Both the position numbers and the translations under genes were made by a program. From the NCBI RefSeq assembly GCF_032154225.1, contig NZ_JALDYF010000012.1, positions 1 through 64,000 on the forward strand: DNA of 64,000 nucleotides. The letters are read 5' to 3'. This DNA is from Psychrobacillus sp032154225 (lineage in GTDB: Bacteria; Bacillota; Bacilli; Bacillales_A; Planococcaceae). The notes under the pieces are model-generated. The model was given only the letters and a program-made list of their open reading frames with translations, had not been told where the DNA came from and did no database searches. Numbering within the stretch: the first letter of the stretch is position 1; every line of letters begins with the position of its first letter. Of this stretch, positions 1 through 8,340 are shown piece by piece.

Positions 1-130
1 TCATTAAATGATGTCCAAATTGTTTTGCTGTCCAGTTAACCGAAGTTAATCTTTCTAGCTATATTTCTTAACGTTTTGCATGTTCAGTTTTCAATGTTCA
101 TTTTGGTAAGTCGTTTTTTGCGACTTCTCT
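1..130 (-). promoter_or_regulatory. rRNA operon leader (16S gene lies off the left edge)
   Basis: Read on the minus strand, this stretch follows two tandem promoters and contains a GAACATTGAAAACTGAACATG segment (split here as GAACATTGAAAAC and TGAACATG), typical of the antitermination-type leader before Bacillales 16S genes. A hairpin with AAGTCG/CGACTT arms lies at about 107-126. No rRNA sequence is inside the window. In B. subtilis, ygxA also sits beside an rrn operon, which supports the call. The identity is an inference from these patterns. Confidence 0.7.
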
Positions 131-159
131 AATTTATCATCGTGTTGTTGTAGAGTCAA
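131..159 (-). promoter_or_regulatory. rrn promoter P2 (sigma-A type)
   Basis: On the minus strand TTGACT (154-159), a 17-base spacer and TAAATT (131-136) form a second promoter about 90 bases below P1. The upstream 160-185 segment is A/T-tract rich (UP-element-like). Tandem P1/P2 promoters are usual for Bacillales rrn operons. Confidence 0.7.
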
Positions 160-220
160 GAAGTTTTTCAAAAAACTTTTTTCATCATTATTTTCAACGC
201 CGTTCTTGACGACGTTTATT

Positions 221-250
221 ATCTTACAATAGAATCAACCAGTATGTCAA
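221..250 (-). promoter_or_regulatory. rrn promoter P1 (sigma-A type)
   Basis: On the minus strand a perfect TTGACA (245-250) is followed by an 18-base spacer and TAAGAT (221-226). It lies just downstream of the ygxA terminator and points toward the rRNA leader. Confidence 0.65.
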
Positions 251-277
251 CAATAAAAATGGGCGAAATAATCGCCC
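251..277 (-). terminator. Rho-independent terminator of ygxA
   Basis: GGGCGA (261-266) and TCGCCC (272-277) pair around a 5-base loop. On the minus strand this is followed by ATTTTTATTG. It separates ygxA from the rrn promoters. Confidence 0.75.
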
Positions 278-293
278 ACTTCACAAGTACAAC

Positions 294-1163
294 TTATTTT
301 GGCTCTACTTTGTAGTATCTATGCATGATATCAGTGCTTTTCGTTGCTTTTTTTTCAATCATAATAAAACCTTTTTCTATTAAAAACTCAATAAAAACCT
401 CTAAATCCACTGAGTAATTTTTCAATTCCTCTTGTTCATGGATCTCCTGTATTGTCCAATGATCTTTCGTCGCTAACACTTCAAGTATATGATGTGCTCC
501 ATCTTTTGTTCGAGAATGAATTAAAAATTCACTGGCCAAGAATAAAAGTTCTAACCTTTTCTCTAAAGATTCCTCACTTGAAACTAACTCATCATACAAT
601 TTATAGATGGAGGGATCTAATTGTTTCACTTGTTTCCACACCATCACTTCTGGATGCATTCCATTTTCAAACACAGCTAAACGCGCTAAATGATGAAGAG
701 AATCTACTATTTGATTATATGCATCCAAATAATTCAACTGCTCAAAAAATAATTTACCTTCTAAATAACGTCTAGTTAACTTAGCGAATTCAATCCCCAT
801 TCTTATTTTCCTGCCATTGATAGGGAAATCATCTAACTCTCGTCTCATTTCCTCAACAAACTCATTTCGATCAAAAACTACTCTCCCATTAAGTAGCCAA
901 TCAACTAACTTAGGGTTCGTTCCTAATAACAACCATTTTCTTAACTGCTTCTCCGAAATAATATGTAAAGCAGCTTTCTGATTATGAAATGTATAATGCT
1001 TGGTGAATATTGGTTGTTCCTCGTTCTTTGTTAAAATAAATAAAATAGAATCAAACGTATCCGTAATTGGGCTAACTTCTTCACGCTTTTCTACCCAAAT
1101 AATTCCTAGCGTATCTGGGTCACTTGCACGTTCTTGATAAATTGGTCTCAATAATGCTTCCAA
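294..1163 (-). CDS. ygxA: Nucleotidyltransferase-like protein YgxA
   Basis: Protein of 289 residues resembling B. subtilis YgxA, whose N-terminus has the same (E)xLLRPIYQERAS opening. The family is annotated as nucleotidyltransferase-like; no substrate is known to me. I chose TTG at 1163 because AAAGGAGG lies 7 bases upstream. An open frame runs further upstream to 1241, but it lacks a good ribosome site and would add residues foreign to the family. The gene lies next to the rrn promoters and diverges from ygzB, as in B. subtilis. Confidence 0.85.
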   Translation of the reverse strand: MEALLRPIYQERASDPDTLGIIWVEKREEVSPITDTFDSILFILTKNEEQPIFTKHYTFHNQKAALHIISEKQLRKWLLLGTNPKLVDWLLNGRVVFDRNEFVEEMRRELDDFPINGRKIRMGIEFAKLTRRYLEGKLFFEQLNYLDAYNQIVDSLHHLARLAVFENGMHPEVMVWKQVKQLDPSIYKLYDELVSSEESLEKRLELLFLASEFLIHSRTKDGAHHILEVLATKDHWTIQEIHEQEELKNYSVDLEVFIEFLIEKGFIMIEKKATKSTDIMHRYYKVEPK

Positions 1164-1293
1164 GATGTTGCCTCCTTTACTTCCTATATATAGACTTTCG
1201 ACAAGCATTTTCTTTTTCCTTCTATCATTATATAAAAACATTACTTTTTGAAGATATATGATATAGTGTATTTAGAAATTAGGAGGTTAAAAA

Positions 1294-1641
1294 ATGAAAC
1301 CCTATAAAAACAAAATAAATCGAATTCGTTCCTTTGCATTAGGACTAGTGTTCTTTGGATTCATCATCATGTATGGGGCAATATTCTTTAGAGAAAACCC
1401 TATTCTAGTTATCATCTTCATGTCACTCGGATTGATTTCCATTTTTGGAAGCACCGCTGTTTATGCTTGGATTGGTTTATTATCCACCAAAGCTGTACAA
1501 GTTGAATGTCCTAATTGTGGCAAGCATACAAAAATATTAGGTCGCGTAGATATGTGTATGTATTGTAAGGAACCATTAACATTGGATCCAACACTTGAAG
1601 GGCAAGAATTTGATGAAAAATTAAATAGAAAAAGATCTTAA
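1294..1641 (+). CDS. ygzB: UPF0295 membrane protein YgzB
   Basis: Protein of 115 residues with two transmembrane helices (about residues 14-34 and 40-62) followed by a cytosolic tail holding two CxxC knuckles (CPNC and CMYC), a likely zinc ribbon. This matches UPF0295/YgzB in length and in position next to perR. Function is unknown. AGGAGG precedes the ATG at 1294 by 9 bases. It is followed at once by a strong terminator and converges on perR. Confidence 0.88.
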   Translation: MKPYKNKINRIRSFALGLVFFGFIIMYGAIFFRENPILVIIFMSLGLISIFGSTAVYAWIGLLSTKAVQVECPNCGKHTKILGRVDMCMYCKEPLTLDPTLEGQEFDEKLNRKRS

Positions 1642-1669
1642 CACTTTGCTTTTTGCAAAGTGTTTTTTT
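1641..1669 (+). terminator. Terminator of ygzB
   Basis: ACACTTTGC and GCAAAGTGT pair over a 5-base T loop and are followed by six T. The hairpin begins at the stop codon. Confidence 0.88.
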
Positions 1670-1683
1670 ATTAACCTAGTTCA

Positions 1684-1728
1684 TAAAAAAAACGAATAGG
1701 GCACTTTTTAAAAAGTGTCCACTATTCG
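1684..1728 (-). terminator. Terminator of perR
   Basis: CGAATAG (1693-1699) pairs with CTATTCG (1722-1728) and the interior is also self-complementary. On the minus strand it is followed by a run of eight T. Confidence 0.85.
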
Positions 1729-1757
1729 TGGTCCCGCTCAAATTACTATGCTTCGTT

Positions 1758-2201
1758 TTATTGAACCTTTGTTGCATGTTCTTTACAAGTTGGACATACT
1801 CCGTAAATCTCCATACGATGATAACTTACATCAAATCCAGTAAGGTGAGAAGCTAAATGCTCTACTTCATCCAAACCTGGATAATGAAAATCTACTATCT
1901 TGCCGCATTTATCACAAATCATATGATAATGATCATTTGTAACAAAATCAAATCTGCTTGAAGAATCTCCATAAGTAAGTTCCTTCACAAGTCCTGCTTC
2001 TCTGAAAACACGCAAATTATTGTATACAGTTGCAACACTCATGCTTGGGAATTTACTTTCAAGCGCTTTATATATATCGTCCGCTGTAGGATGTGACATA
2101 GATTGGATGATAAATTCCAGTATCGCATGGCGCTGCGGTGTAATACGTACTCCAGTTGTCTTTAAAGTATCTAAAGCATCTCTTAAATGTACTTCCGTCA
2201 T
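1758..2201 (-). CDS. perR: Peroxide-responsive Fur-family repressor PerR
   Basis: Fur-family metalloregulator of 147 residues. The N-terminal winged helix covers about residues 1-85 and the dimerisation domain follows. All PerR landmark residues fall at their known positions: regulatory metal ligands H37, D85, H91, H93 and D104, and structural zinc cysteines C96, C99, C136 and C139. In the family, oxidation of H37 or H91 by peroxide with bound Fe(II) releases DNA. A PerR-box-like site overlaps its own promoter, so autoregulation is likely. A second, perfect box lies at pfeT (31.3 kb). Confidence 0.96.
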   Translation of the reverse strand: MTEVHLRDALDTLKTTGVRITPQRHAILEFIIQSMSHPTADDIYKALESKFPSMSVATVYNNLRVFREAGLVKELTYGDSSSRFDFVTNDHYHMICDKCGKIVDFHYPGLDEVEHLASHLTGFDVSYHRMEIYGVCPTCKEHATKVQ

Positions 2202-2234
2202 CGCTATGCACCTCTTTTCATATTTATTATTAGT

Positions 2235-2249
2235 TTGTAATTGTTACAA
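2235..2249 (-). promoter_or_regulatory. PerR box in the perR promoter
   Basis: On the plus strand TTGTAATTGTTACAA is a 7-1-7 near-palindrome matching the PerR consensus TTATAATNATTATAA at 13 of 15 positions. It lies just after the -10 element of perR, a place where bound repressor would block initiation. perR autoregulation is known in B. subtilis. Confidence 0.7.
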
Positions 2250-2251
2250 TA

Positions 2252-2281
2252 AGTATAATGAAAAAAAGAGTCTACTGTCAA
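2252..2281 (-). promoter_or_regulatory. perR promoter (sigma-A type)
   Basis: On the minus strand TTGACA (2276-2281), an 18-base spacer and TATACT (2252-2257) lie just before the PerR box. Confidence 0.7.
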
Positions 2282-2314
2282 ATTTAATAAACCCAAACGA
2301 CAAACCAAAGTCCC

Positions 2315-3259
2315 CTAGTATCCCCTTTTCACATCAATGAGATTGTCCAGCTCTATGTTTCCATTCAACCATTTCGTTAAATTATTTGAGAAAATTTCAA
2401 GTGCACGCACAACGTATTGAGAAGAGTGACTAGAAACATGCGGGGAAACGATTACATTTTTCATTGCCCAAAATGGATGCCCTGCTCCTAATGGTTCTTT
2501 TTCGAATACGTCCAATACTGCAAATGAAATACATTCCTCTTGGAGCGCGCGAAGAAGTTCGTCTTCTTTGACGACATCTCCTCTTCCAAAATTCATAAAA
2601 ATAGCCGTTCGCTTCATACACTGAAAATGCTCATACGTTAATAAGCCCTTTGTTTGTTCTGTACTAGGTAAAATAGAAATGACAATATCCGCTTTCGGAA
2701 GCACATCTTTAAGTTCTTCAAAAGAAATCATTTCATTCATATCGTCAGATATTTTTCCACTTCGATTACAGCCAATTGTCTGTACACCAAATGCTTGGAG
2801 AATTCTCCCTACTTCACCACCAATTGCTCCTGGTCCTATTAATAACGCTGTTGATCCAAAAAGCTCGGAAGATTGGATTCGATTAGTCCACTCGCCTTTT
2901 CTTTGATTGTCAGCAATTACTGAAAGTGATTTTTTAATGGAAAGGATATGCCCCAAAATGGATTCGGCCATCGGTATTTTGTGAATCCCTCTTACATTCG
3001 TCACTACGATTCCTCGATGAGCAATTTCGTTTAAAGGCATCTTCTCTAAACCGGCCGAAGCAACCATTATCCACTTCAAGTTAGTTGCAGTTTCAATATG
3101 AGAAGCTTGTAAATCCTCTCCATAAGTTACTAACACGTCCGCAGTTTTTAAGGCGTCTACGTCTAAAGGCTTTTGAAAGTTAAACTGAATAGCTGGAAAG
3201 CTTTCGATTAGAGCTGTTTGTTGTTCTAATTTTGGTAAAAAAGAAAATAATATTTTCAT
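2315..3259 (-). CDS. D-isomer-specific 2-hydroxyacid dehydrogenase
   Basis: NAD(P)-dependent 2-hydroxyacid dehydrogenase-fold protein of 314 residues. The N-terminal substrate domain is followed by a Rossmann domain with a GPGAIGG dinucleotide motif near residue 142. The catalytic triad of the family is present as Arg in NFGRGD, Glu in FEKEP and His in SPHVS. The substrate cannot be read from the sequence. The ATG lies 3 bases after the bcp stop codon and its ribosome site overlaps the end of bcp, so the two are co-translated. Confidence 0.85.
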   Translation of the reverse strand: MKILFSFLPKLEQQTALIESFPAIQFNFQKPLDVDALKTADVLVTYGEDLQASHIETATNLKWIMVASAGLEKMPLNEIAHRGIVVTNVRGIHKIPMAESILGHILSIKKSLSVIADNQRKGEWTNRIQSSELFGSTALLIGPGAIGGEVGRILQAFGVQTIGCNRSGKISDDMNEMISFEELKDVLPKADIVISILPSTEQTKGLLTYEHFQCMKRTAIFMNFGRGDVVKEDELLRALQEECISFAVLDVFEKEPLGAGHPFWAMKNVIVSPHVSSHSSQYVVRALEIFSNNLTKWLNGNIELDNLIDVKRGY

Positions 3260-3262
3260 CCG

Positions 3263-3745
3263 TCATTCTCCAGTACTCGTAATTATTTTTAGTGTTTCTA
3301 AAGCATCTTCGACATGTCCTTTCGTTTTTACTTTGCGCCACTCTTTCACAATTGTGCCTGTTGGATCTATTAAAAAAGTAGATCGCTCAATGCCCATATA
3401 CTCTTTGCCGAAGTTTTTTTTCAATTTCCATACACCATATGCTTCTGATACTTCATGTGCATCATCTACTAACAGTGAAAATGGTAGCCCGTGCTTCTCT
3501 ATAAATTTAGTATGCTGTTTCTCACTATCTGCACTTACACCTAATATTACGGCATTTAAATTTTGAAAAGCTTCATATGAATCTCGGAAGTCACATGCTT
3601 CCGTTGTGCATGTTGGAGTCGCATCCTTTGGGTAGAAGTATAAAACAACATATTTTTTTGCTGCAAAATCTTCTAGCGATACTATTTCTCCAGCTTCATT
3701 TTTTAATGAAAACTTTGGTGCGATCATTCCTTCAAGTGTTTGCAT
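3263..3745 (-). CDS. bcp: Thioredoxin-dependent thiol peroxidase Bcp (peroxiredoxin)
   Basis: Atypical 2-Cys peroxiredoxin of 160 residues (B. subtilis YgaF type). The active-site segment DATPTCTTEAC holds the peroxidatic Cys and a second Cys five residues later, as in Bcp/PrxQ. It reduces hydrogen peroxide and organic hydroperoxides using thioredoxin. GAGGAGG precedes the ATG at 3745. Its position next to perR fits a peroxide-defence role, although no convincing PerR box was found before it. Divergent from hemL. Confidence 0.92.
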   Translation of the reverse strand: MQTLEGMIAPKFSLKNEAGEIVSLEDFAAKKYVVLYFYPKDATPTCTTEACDFRDSYEAFQNLNAVILGVSADSEKQHTKFIEKHGLPFSLLVDDAHEVSEAYGVWKLKKNFGKEYMGIERSTFLIDPTGTIVKEWRKVKTKGHVEDALETLKIITSTGE

Positions 3746-3870
3746 GTTGCAACCTCCTCTATTTCTACTTCTATCGTACCGAATATAATGTTTAGATTCA
3801 ATTTTCTTTAGCCTTTTCAGCCATTATTGTCTACAATAGATACAGACAAAACATGCGGAGGTATTTCAAA

Positions 3871-5163
3871 ATGAAAAGAACTATGTCAGAACAAATACAT
3901 GCAGATGCATTAGAACATATCGTAGGTGGGGTTAACAGTCCATCCCGATCATATAAAGCGGTTGGTGGTGGCTCTCCAACTGTAATGGAAAGAGCGGAAG
4001 GCGCTTATTTTTATGATGTCGATGGCAATAAATACATAGACTATTTAGCGGCATACGGTCCTATCATTACTGGGCATGCTCATCCTCATATTACAGCAGC
4101 ACTTACTAAAGCAGCACAAACGGGTTTATTGTATGGGGCACCAACAAGACATGAAGTGACATTTGCTAAAATGTTAAAAGAAGCAATTCCATCTATGGAT
4201 AAAGTTCGCTTTGTTAATTCTGGAACTGAAGCTGTCATGACAACAATACGCGTAGCTCGTGCGTACACTGGCAGAGTAAAAGTGATGAAATTTGCTGGGT
4301 GTTATCATGGTCATTCCGATTTAGTATTAGTTGCAGCAGGTTCAGGTCCTGCAACTCTTGGAATACCGGATTCAGCAGGCGTACCACAATCGATTGCAAA
4401 AGAAGTAATCACGATCCCTTTTAACGATCCACAAGCATTTGAAGAAGCAATGGAAAAATGGGGAGAAGAACTAGCATGTATTTTAGTAGAACCGATTGTT
4501 GGAAACTTCGGAATGGTTGAACCAAACGAAGGCTTCTTACCACTTGTGCATAAGCTAGCAAAAGAAAAAGGAGCACTTATTGTCTATGATGAAGTAATTA
4601 CTGCTTTCCGTTTCCATTACGGTGCTGCATCAACTATGTTAAATGAAACACCTGACTTAACAGCATTAGGCAAAATTATTGGTGGCGGCCTTCCAATCGG
4701 AGCATATGGTGGAAAAAAAGAAATTATGGAACAAGTAGCACCATTAGGTCCTGCATATCAAGCGGGAACTATGGCTGGTAATCCTGCGTCTATACAAGCG
4801 GGTATTGCTTGTCTTGAATTATTACAACAACCAGGAGTATACGAGGAACTTGACAGACTCGGTGCTATATTAGAAGCTGGTATACTCGCAGCTGCAAAAA
4901 AACATGCTGTTACAATTACAATTAATCGTATTAAAGGTGCGCTATCTGTATACTTTACCGATATAAAGGTAGAAAACTATGAACAGGCAGAAGCAACGGA
5001 TGGAGAATTATTCGCTAAATTCTTTAAGCTAATGCTTGCACAAGGTGTTAACCTTGCTCCATCTAAATACGAGGCTTGGTTCATTACTACTGCGCATACG
5101 GATCAAGATATTCAAGATACACTTCTTGCAGTGGATCATGCATTTGCTCATCTAAATGACTAA
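3871..5163 (+). CDS. hemL: Glutamate-1-semialdehyde 2,1-aminomutase (GsaB/HemL)
   Basis: PLP enzyme of 430 residues converting glutamate-1-semialdehyde to 5-aminolevulinate for haem. It opens with the family sequence ALEHIVGGVNSPSRSYKAVG and carries the PLP lysine in LGKIIGGG (K268). I chose ATG 3871 because GGAGG lies 8 bases before it; an ATG 18 bases upstream would place the ribosome site inside the gene. Many Bacillales have two copies; this position beside perR/bcp corresponds to B. subtilis gsaB rather than the hem-operon copy. Confidence 0.93.
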   Translation: MKRTMSEQIHADALEHIVGGVNSPSRSYKAVGGGSPTVMERAEGAYFYDVDGNKYIDYLAAYGPIITGHAHPHITAALTKAAQTGLLYGAPTRHEVTFAKMLKEAIPSMDKVRFVNSGTEAVMTTIRVARAYTGRVKVMKFAGCYHGHSDLVLVAAGSGPATLGIPDSAGVPQSIAKEVITIPFNDPQAFEEAMEKWGEELACILVEPIVGNFGMVEPNEGFLPLVHKLAKEKGALIVYDEVITAFRFHYGAASTMLNETPDLTALGKIIGGGLPIGAYGGKKEIMEQVAPLGPAYQAGTMAGNPASIQAGIACLELLQQPGVYEELDRLGAILEAGILAAAKKHAVTITINRIKGALSVYFTDIKVENYEQAEATDGELFAKFFKLMLAQGVNLAPSKYEAWFITTAHTDQDIQDTLLAVDHAFAHLND

Positions 5164-5199
5164 TTCACTTTAGATAGGTAAGAAAGGACAGATTTATTT

Positions 5200-6282
5200 A
5201 TGAAACTAGGAGCTCGAATTATCAAAACTGGAGTAGCCATTGTTTTTGCATTATTTGTTGCAGATATTTTGCAGCTCCCTAGTCCTGTTTTTGCAGGGAT
5301 TGCCGCTATTTTCGCTATTCAACCTTCTATTTACAGGTCGTATTTGACCGTTATAGAACAAATACAGTCTAATCTTATTGGAGCTGCGATTGCAGTAATA
5401 TTTGCTTTAATGTTTGGCAATCATATCGTAATCGTAGGCTTTGCTGCGATTGTTGCAATTTCGATTATGATTAAATTCAAGCTCGAAAAGACAATTTCAT
5501 TAGCATTAGTAACTGTTATTGCGATTATGGAAATACAAAGCGATGATTTTTTAACTTTTGCCCTAATACGTTTTGCTACTATACTCGTAGGTGTTATTGC
5601 AGCATTTATCGTGAATTTTGCATTCATGCCTCCTAAATACGAAACAAGACTGTTTAGCTCTATTCACTACACACAAGACGAAGTAATTCGGTGGATACGC
5701 ATTGCAGTCAGACATGCTTCCGACCATAACTCTACCAAGCTTGCTATCGGGCAAATAAAAGATCGACTCATTCGAATTGATCAGCTTTACTTACTTTTCA
5801 AAGAAGAGCGTGGATATTCGAAAAAGTCTCGATTCACTAAGGGAAGAAAACTTGTTGTCTATCGCGAACTGATTTCATCTTCTTATAGGAGCATAGACGT
5901 TTTACAAAGACTACATTTGCATGAAAATGAACTAATGAAGCTTCCACAACATTTTCGAATGATGATCAAAGAGCGTATAGATGCATTACTAACTTATCAC
6001 GAGCAGTTGCATTTGAAATTCATCGGTAAGTTAAAACCAGAACATATGGAATGGAATAATTCTGAAGCGTTTATGCAGAGGCAGGAAGTTATGGATATAT
6101 TCGTCCAACAAATTGCTTTAACAGAAACGGATGAAGATTTTTCCACTTACCATTTATTGCATTTATTATCTTCTATATTGGAATACGAAGAACAACTTGA
6201 ACATTTAGATACACTAATCACATCATATATTAACTTTCATGGAACAGAATTAACTGTACAAATAGAAGAAACTTCATATTAA
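5200..6282 (+). CDS. ygaE: Aromatic acid exporter family membrane protein YgaE
   Basis: Protein of 360 residues with about four to six N-terminal transmembrane helices (residues 5-150) and a long charged helical cytosolic half (about 155-360). The opening KLGARIIKTGVAI and the FAIQPSIYRSYLT block match YgaE and the ArAE/FUSC-like family. Proposed family role is efflux of aromatic acids; the substrate here is unknown. It sits 36 bases after hemL on the same strand, as in B. subtilis, and ends at a bidirectional terminator. Confidence 0.85.
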   Translation: MKLGARIIKTGVAIVFALFVADILQLPSPVFAGIAAIFAIQPSIYRSYLTVIEQIQSNLIGAAIAVIFALMFGNHIVIVGFAAIVAISIMIKFKLEKTISLALVTVIAIMEIQSDDFLTFALIRFATILVGVIAAFIVNFAFMPPKYETRLFSSIHYTQDEVIRWIRIAVRHASDHNSTKLAIGQIKDRLIRIDQLYLLFKEERGYSKKSRFTKGRKLVVYRELISSSYRSIDVLQRLHLHENELMKLPQHFRMMIKERIDALLTYHEQLHLKFIGKLKPEHMEWNNSEAFMQRQEVMDIFVQQIALTETDEDFSTYHLLHLLSSILEYEEQLEHLDTLITSYINFHGTELTVQIEETSY

Positions 6283-6317
6283 AAAACGAGCCTCCTATAA
6301 TTAGGAGGCTCGTTTTT
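6283..6317. terminator. Bidirectional terminator between ygaE and appC
   Basis: ACGAGCCTCCTA and TAGGAGGCTCGT pair over a 4-base loop, flanked by A and T runs on both sides, so it serves both convergent transcripts. Confidence 0.9.
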
Positions 6318-6329
6318 ACTATGACAAAA

Positions 6330-7226
6330 TCAGTTTTTCATTCGAGGATCTAGTGCATCCCGAAGACCATCGCCCATCAAGTTAAATCCTAGCACTGTTA
6401 ACATTATTGCAAGACCTGGGAAAATCATTGTCCACGGTGCATTACGTAAATACATACGTGCATCCGCTAGCATTTTGCCCCACTCAGGAGCTGGTGCTTG
6501 TGCGCCAAGGCCAAGAAATCCAAGTGCTGCTGCTTCAATTATCGCAGAAGCAATAGCTAAAGTTCCTGCTACAATTACTGGTGCCATTGAATTCGGAAGA
6601 ATATGAGAAAATAAAATTCGCACATCCCTCATTCCGATTGCTTTCGCAGACGTAATATACTCTTCCTCTTTAATACTCAATACTTTCGAGCGGATTAATC
6701 GTCCAAAGTTTGGAACATTAATAATAGCAATTGCGATTAAAGCATTTCGTAAAGATGGTCCTAATACAGACACAACCGCAATAGCTAGTAAAATACTTGG
6801 GAAAGCTAGCATTATATCAAAAATCCTTGAAATAATTGTATCTACCCATTTACCATAATAACCAGCTACTATTCCTAAAATACTTCCTACAACTACAGAT
6901 CCAATAACTGAGAAAAATCCAACTCCCAATGATATTCTTGCTCCATGAATGATACGTGAAAAAATATCACGACCAAAGTCGTCCGTACCGAACCAATACA
7001 TACTAGATGGTGGCTTTAAACGATCTTTTAAAAGCTGATCATTAATCCCTTGTGGTGCAAAAAATGGACCCCAAATCGCTAAAAATATGAAGAACAAGAC
7101 AATCCCTGCTCCAACCAGCGCTACTTTGTTTTTACGAAAGCCTCGCCATGCATCTAGCCAAGGACCGGTCGACTTATCTTTGATCACAACTGTTTCTTTT
7201 GTCGAGTTCGGAACCATTTCGGACAT
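6330..7226 (-). CDS. appC: Oligopeptide ABC transporter permease AppC/DppC type
   Basis: Inner-membrane permease of 298 residues with six predicted helices: one near residues 35-57, then the BPD_transp_1 core. It has the DDFGRDIFSR motif of DppC/OppC permeases and the EAAALGFLGLG coupling loop that contacts the ATPases. Start 7226 is preferred because AAAGGAGG is 7 bases upstream; the earlier ATG at 7232 touches the ribosome site. Last gene of the app-order operon (D, F, A, B, C); the gap to appB is 14 bases. Confidence 0.9.
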   Translation of the reverse strand: MSEMVPNSTKETVVIKDKSTGPWLDAWRGFRKNKVALVGAGIVLFFIFLAIWGPFFAPQGINDQLLKDRLKPPSSMYWFGTDDFGRDIFSRIIHGARISLGVGFFSVIGSVVVGSILGIVAGYYGKWVDTIISRIFDIMLAFPSILLAIAVVSVLGPSLRNALIAIAIINVPNFGRLIRSKVLSIKEEEYITSAKAIGMRDVRILFSHILPNSMAPVIVAGTLAIASAIIEAAALGFLGLGAQAPAPEWGKMLADARMYLRNAPWTMIFPGLAIMLTVLGFNLMGDGLRDALDPRMKN

Positions 7227-7240
7227 GCTCATTCCTCCTT

Positions 7241-8245
7241 TTAGTCGTATTTGATCCGCGGATCTATAAGACCATATAATATATCCACAAATAAATTAAT
7301 CATAACGAAGATAAATGCAACAATTAAAATTCCTGATTGGATTACTGGATAGTCACGGAATTGAATAGCGTCATAAATATATCTTCCGATACCAGGCCAT
7401 CCAAATATCGTTTCAGTTAAAATTGCTCCACCTAGTAATAATCCCATTTGAAGACCGATAACAGTCAATACAGGAATAATTGCATTTTTCAATGCATGCT
7501 TGTATACAACCCAAAACATTTTTTGTCCTTTAGCTCTTGCAGTACGAACATAATCAGCACGCATTACTTCTAGCATACTTGATCTTGTCATACGAGCAAT
7601 TATAGCCATTGGAATTGTTCCAAGTGCAATTCCCGGCAATACTAAATGCTTCAGCACTTGTCCTAACTGATCAAATCTACCGTTCAAAATAGTATCGATT
7701 ACATATAGGTTGGTGACCGCTTCAACTGGATTCCGGACCTCTTCACGACCCGTTGTTGGGAACCATTGAAGTTCGATACCGAAAATCCATTGTTCCATTA
7801 ACCCTAACCAAAAGATTGGCATCGAAACACCGATTAAAGCTAAAATCATTGCTAAGTAATCGAACCAAGAATTTTGGAACCAAGCAGAGATAATTCCCGC
7901 ATTCACTCCGATTATTACAGCGACAATAATTGCAAATAAAGCTAACTCAAATGTTGCTGCTAAATAAGGCCAGACTTCTTTGGCAACCGGCTGCATCGTT
8001 CTCATTGACTCCCCTAAGTCTCCTTTAAGAAGTCCAAGTAGGTAATCAAAATATTGCGTATACCAAGGATTGTCTAATCCAAGCTTTGCTCGTAATGCTT
8101 CTATCGCTTCCTTGGATGCAAGCTGTCCTAAAATAACTTGCGCTGGATCACCAGGAATTGCACGGATAATCATAAATACGACAAATGTCATGCCGAGCAA
8201 AACGGGGATTAATTGTAATAACCTTTTTCCGATATAGTGAAGCAT
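7241..8245 (-). CDS. appB: Oligopeptide ABC transporter permease AppB/DppB type
   Basis: Permease of 334 residues with six predicted membrane helices. The N-terminal RAIPGDPAQVILG segment is diagnostic of the OppB/DppB family, and RTARAKG in the last third is the conserved coupling-helix region. ATG 8245 has GGAGAGG eight bases upstream; a GTG three codons earlier overlaps that site. It pairs with AppC to form the membrane channel. A hairpin separates it from the binding-protein gene and may lower its expression relative to appA. Confidence 0.9.
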   Translation of the reverse strand: MLHYIGKRLLQLIPVLLGMTFVVFMIIRAIPGDPAQVILGQLASKEAIEALRAKLGLDNPWYTQYFDYLLGLLKGDLGESMRTMQPVAKEVWPYLAATFELALFAIIVAVIIGVNAGIISAWFQNSWFDYLAMILALIGVSMPIFWLGLMEQWIFGIELQWFPTTGREEVRNPVEAVTNLYVIDTILNGRFDQLGQVLKHLVLPGIALGTIPMAIIARMTRSSMLEVMRADYVRTARAKGQKMFWVVYKHALKNAIIPVLTVIGLQMGLLLGGAILTETIFGWPGIGRYIYDAIQFRDYPVIQSGILIVAFIFVMINLFVDILYGLIDPRIKYD

Positions 8246-8304
8246 TGTCTTCACCTCTCCATCTAATACTTAATATTGCTGTTGCATTTTGAAAACAAAG
8301 AAAA

Positions 8305-8329
8305 GGGAGAAATCACGAAGACTTCTCCC
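8305..8329 (-). terminator. Intercistronic hairpin between appA and appB
   Basis: GGGAGAAATC and GACTTCTCCC pair over a 5-base loop; on the minus strand TTTTCTTTG follows. It lies inside the operon directly after the binding-protein gene. Such hairpins often act as partial terminators or 3-prime protectors, giving excess binding protein over permeases. Confidence 0.6.
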
Positions 8330-8340
8330 CCACAAGCTTA

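Noticed and set aside
1..250. A protein gene at the left edge
   Set aside because: No frame with a ribosome site is open; the rRNA leader and tandem promoters explain the sequence.
3746..3870. PerR box in the divergent bcp-hemL promoter region
   Set aside because: The best candidate matches the consensus poorly and is not palindromic.
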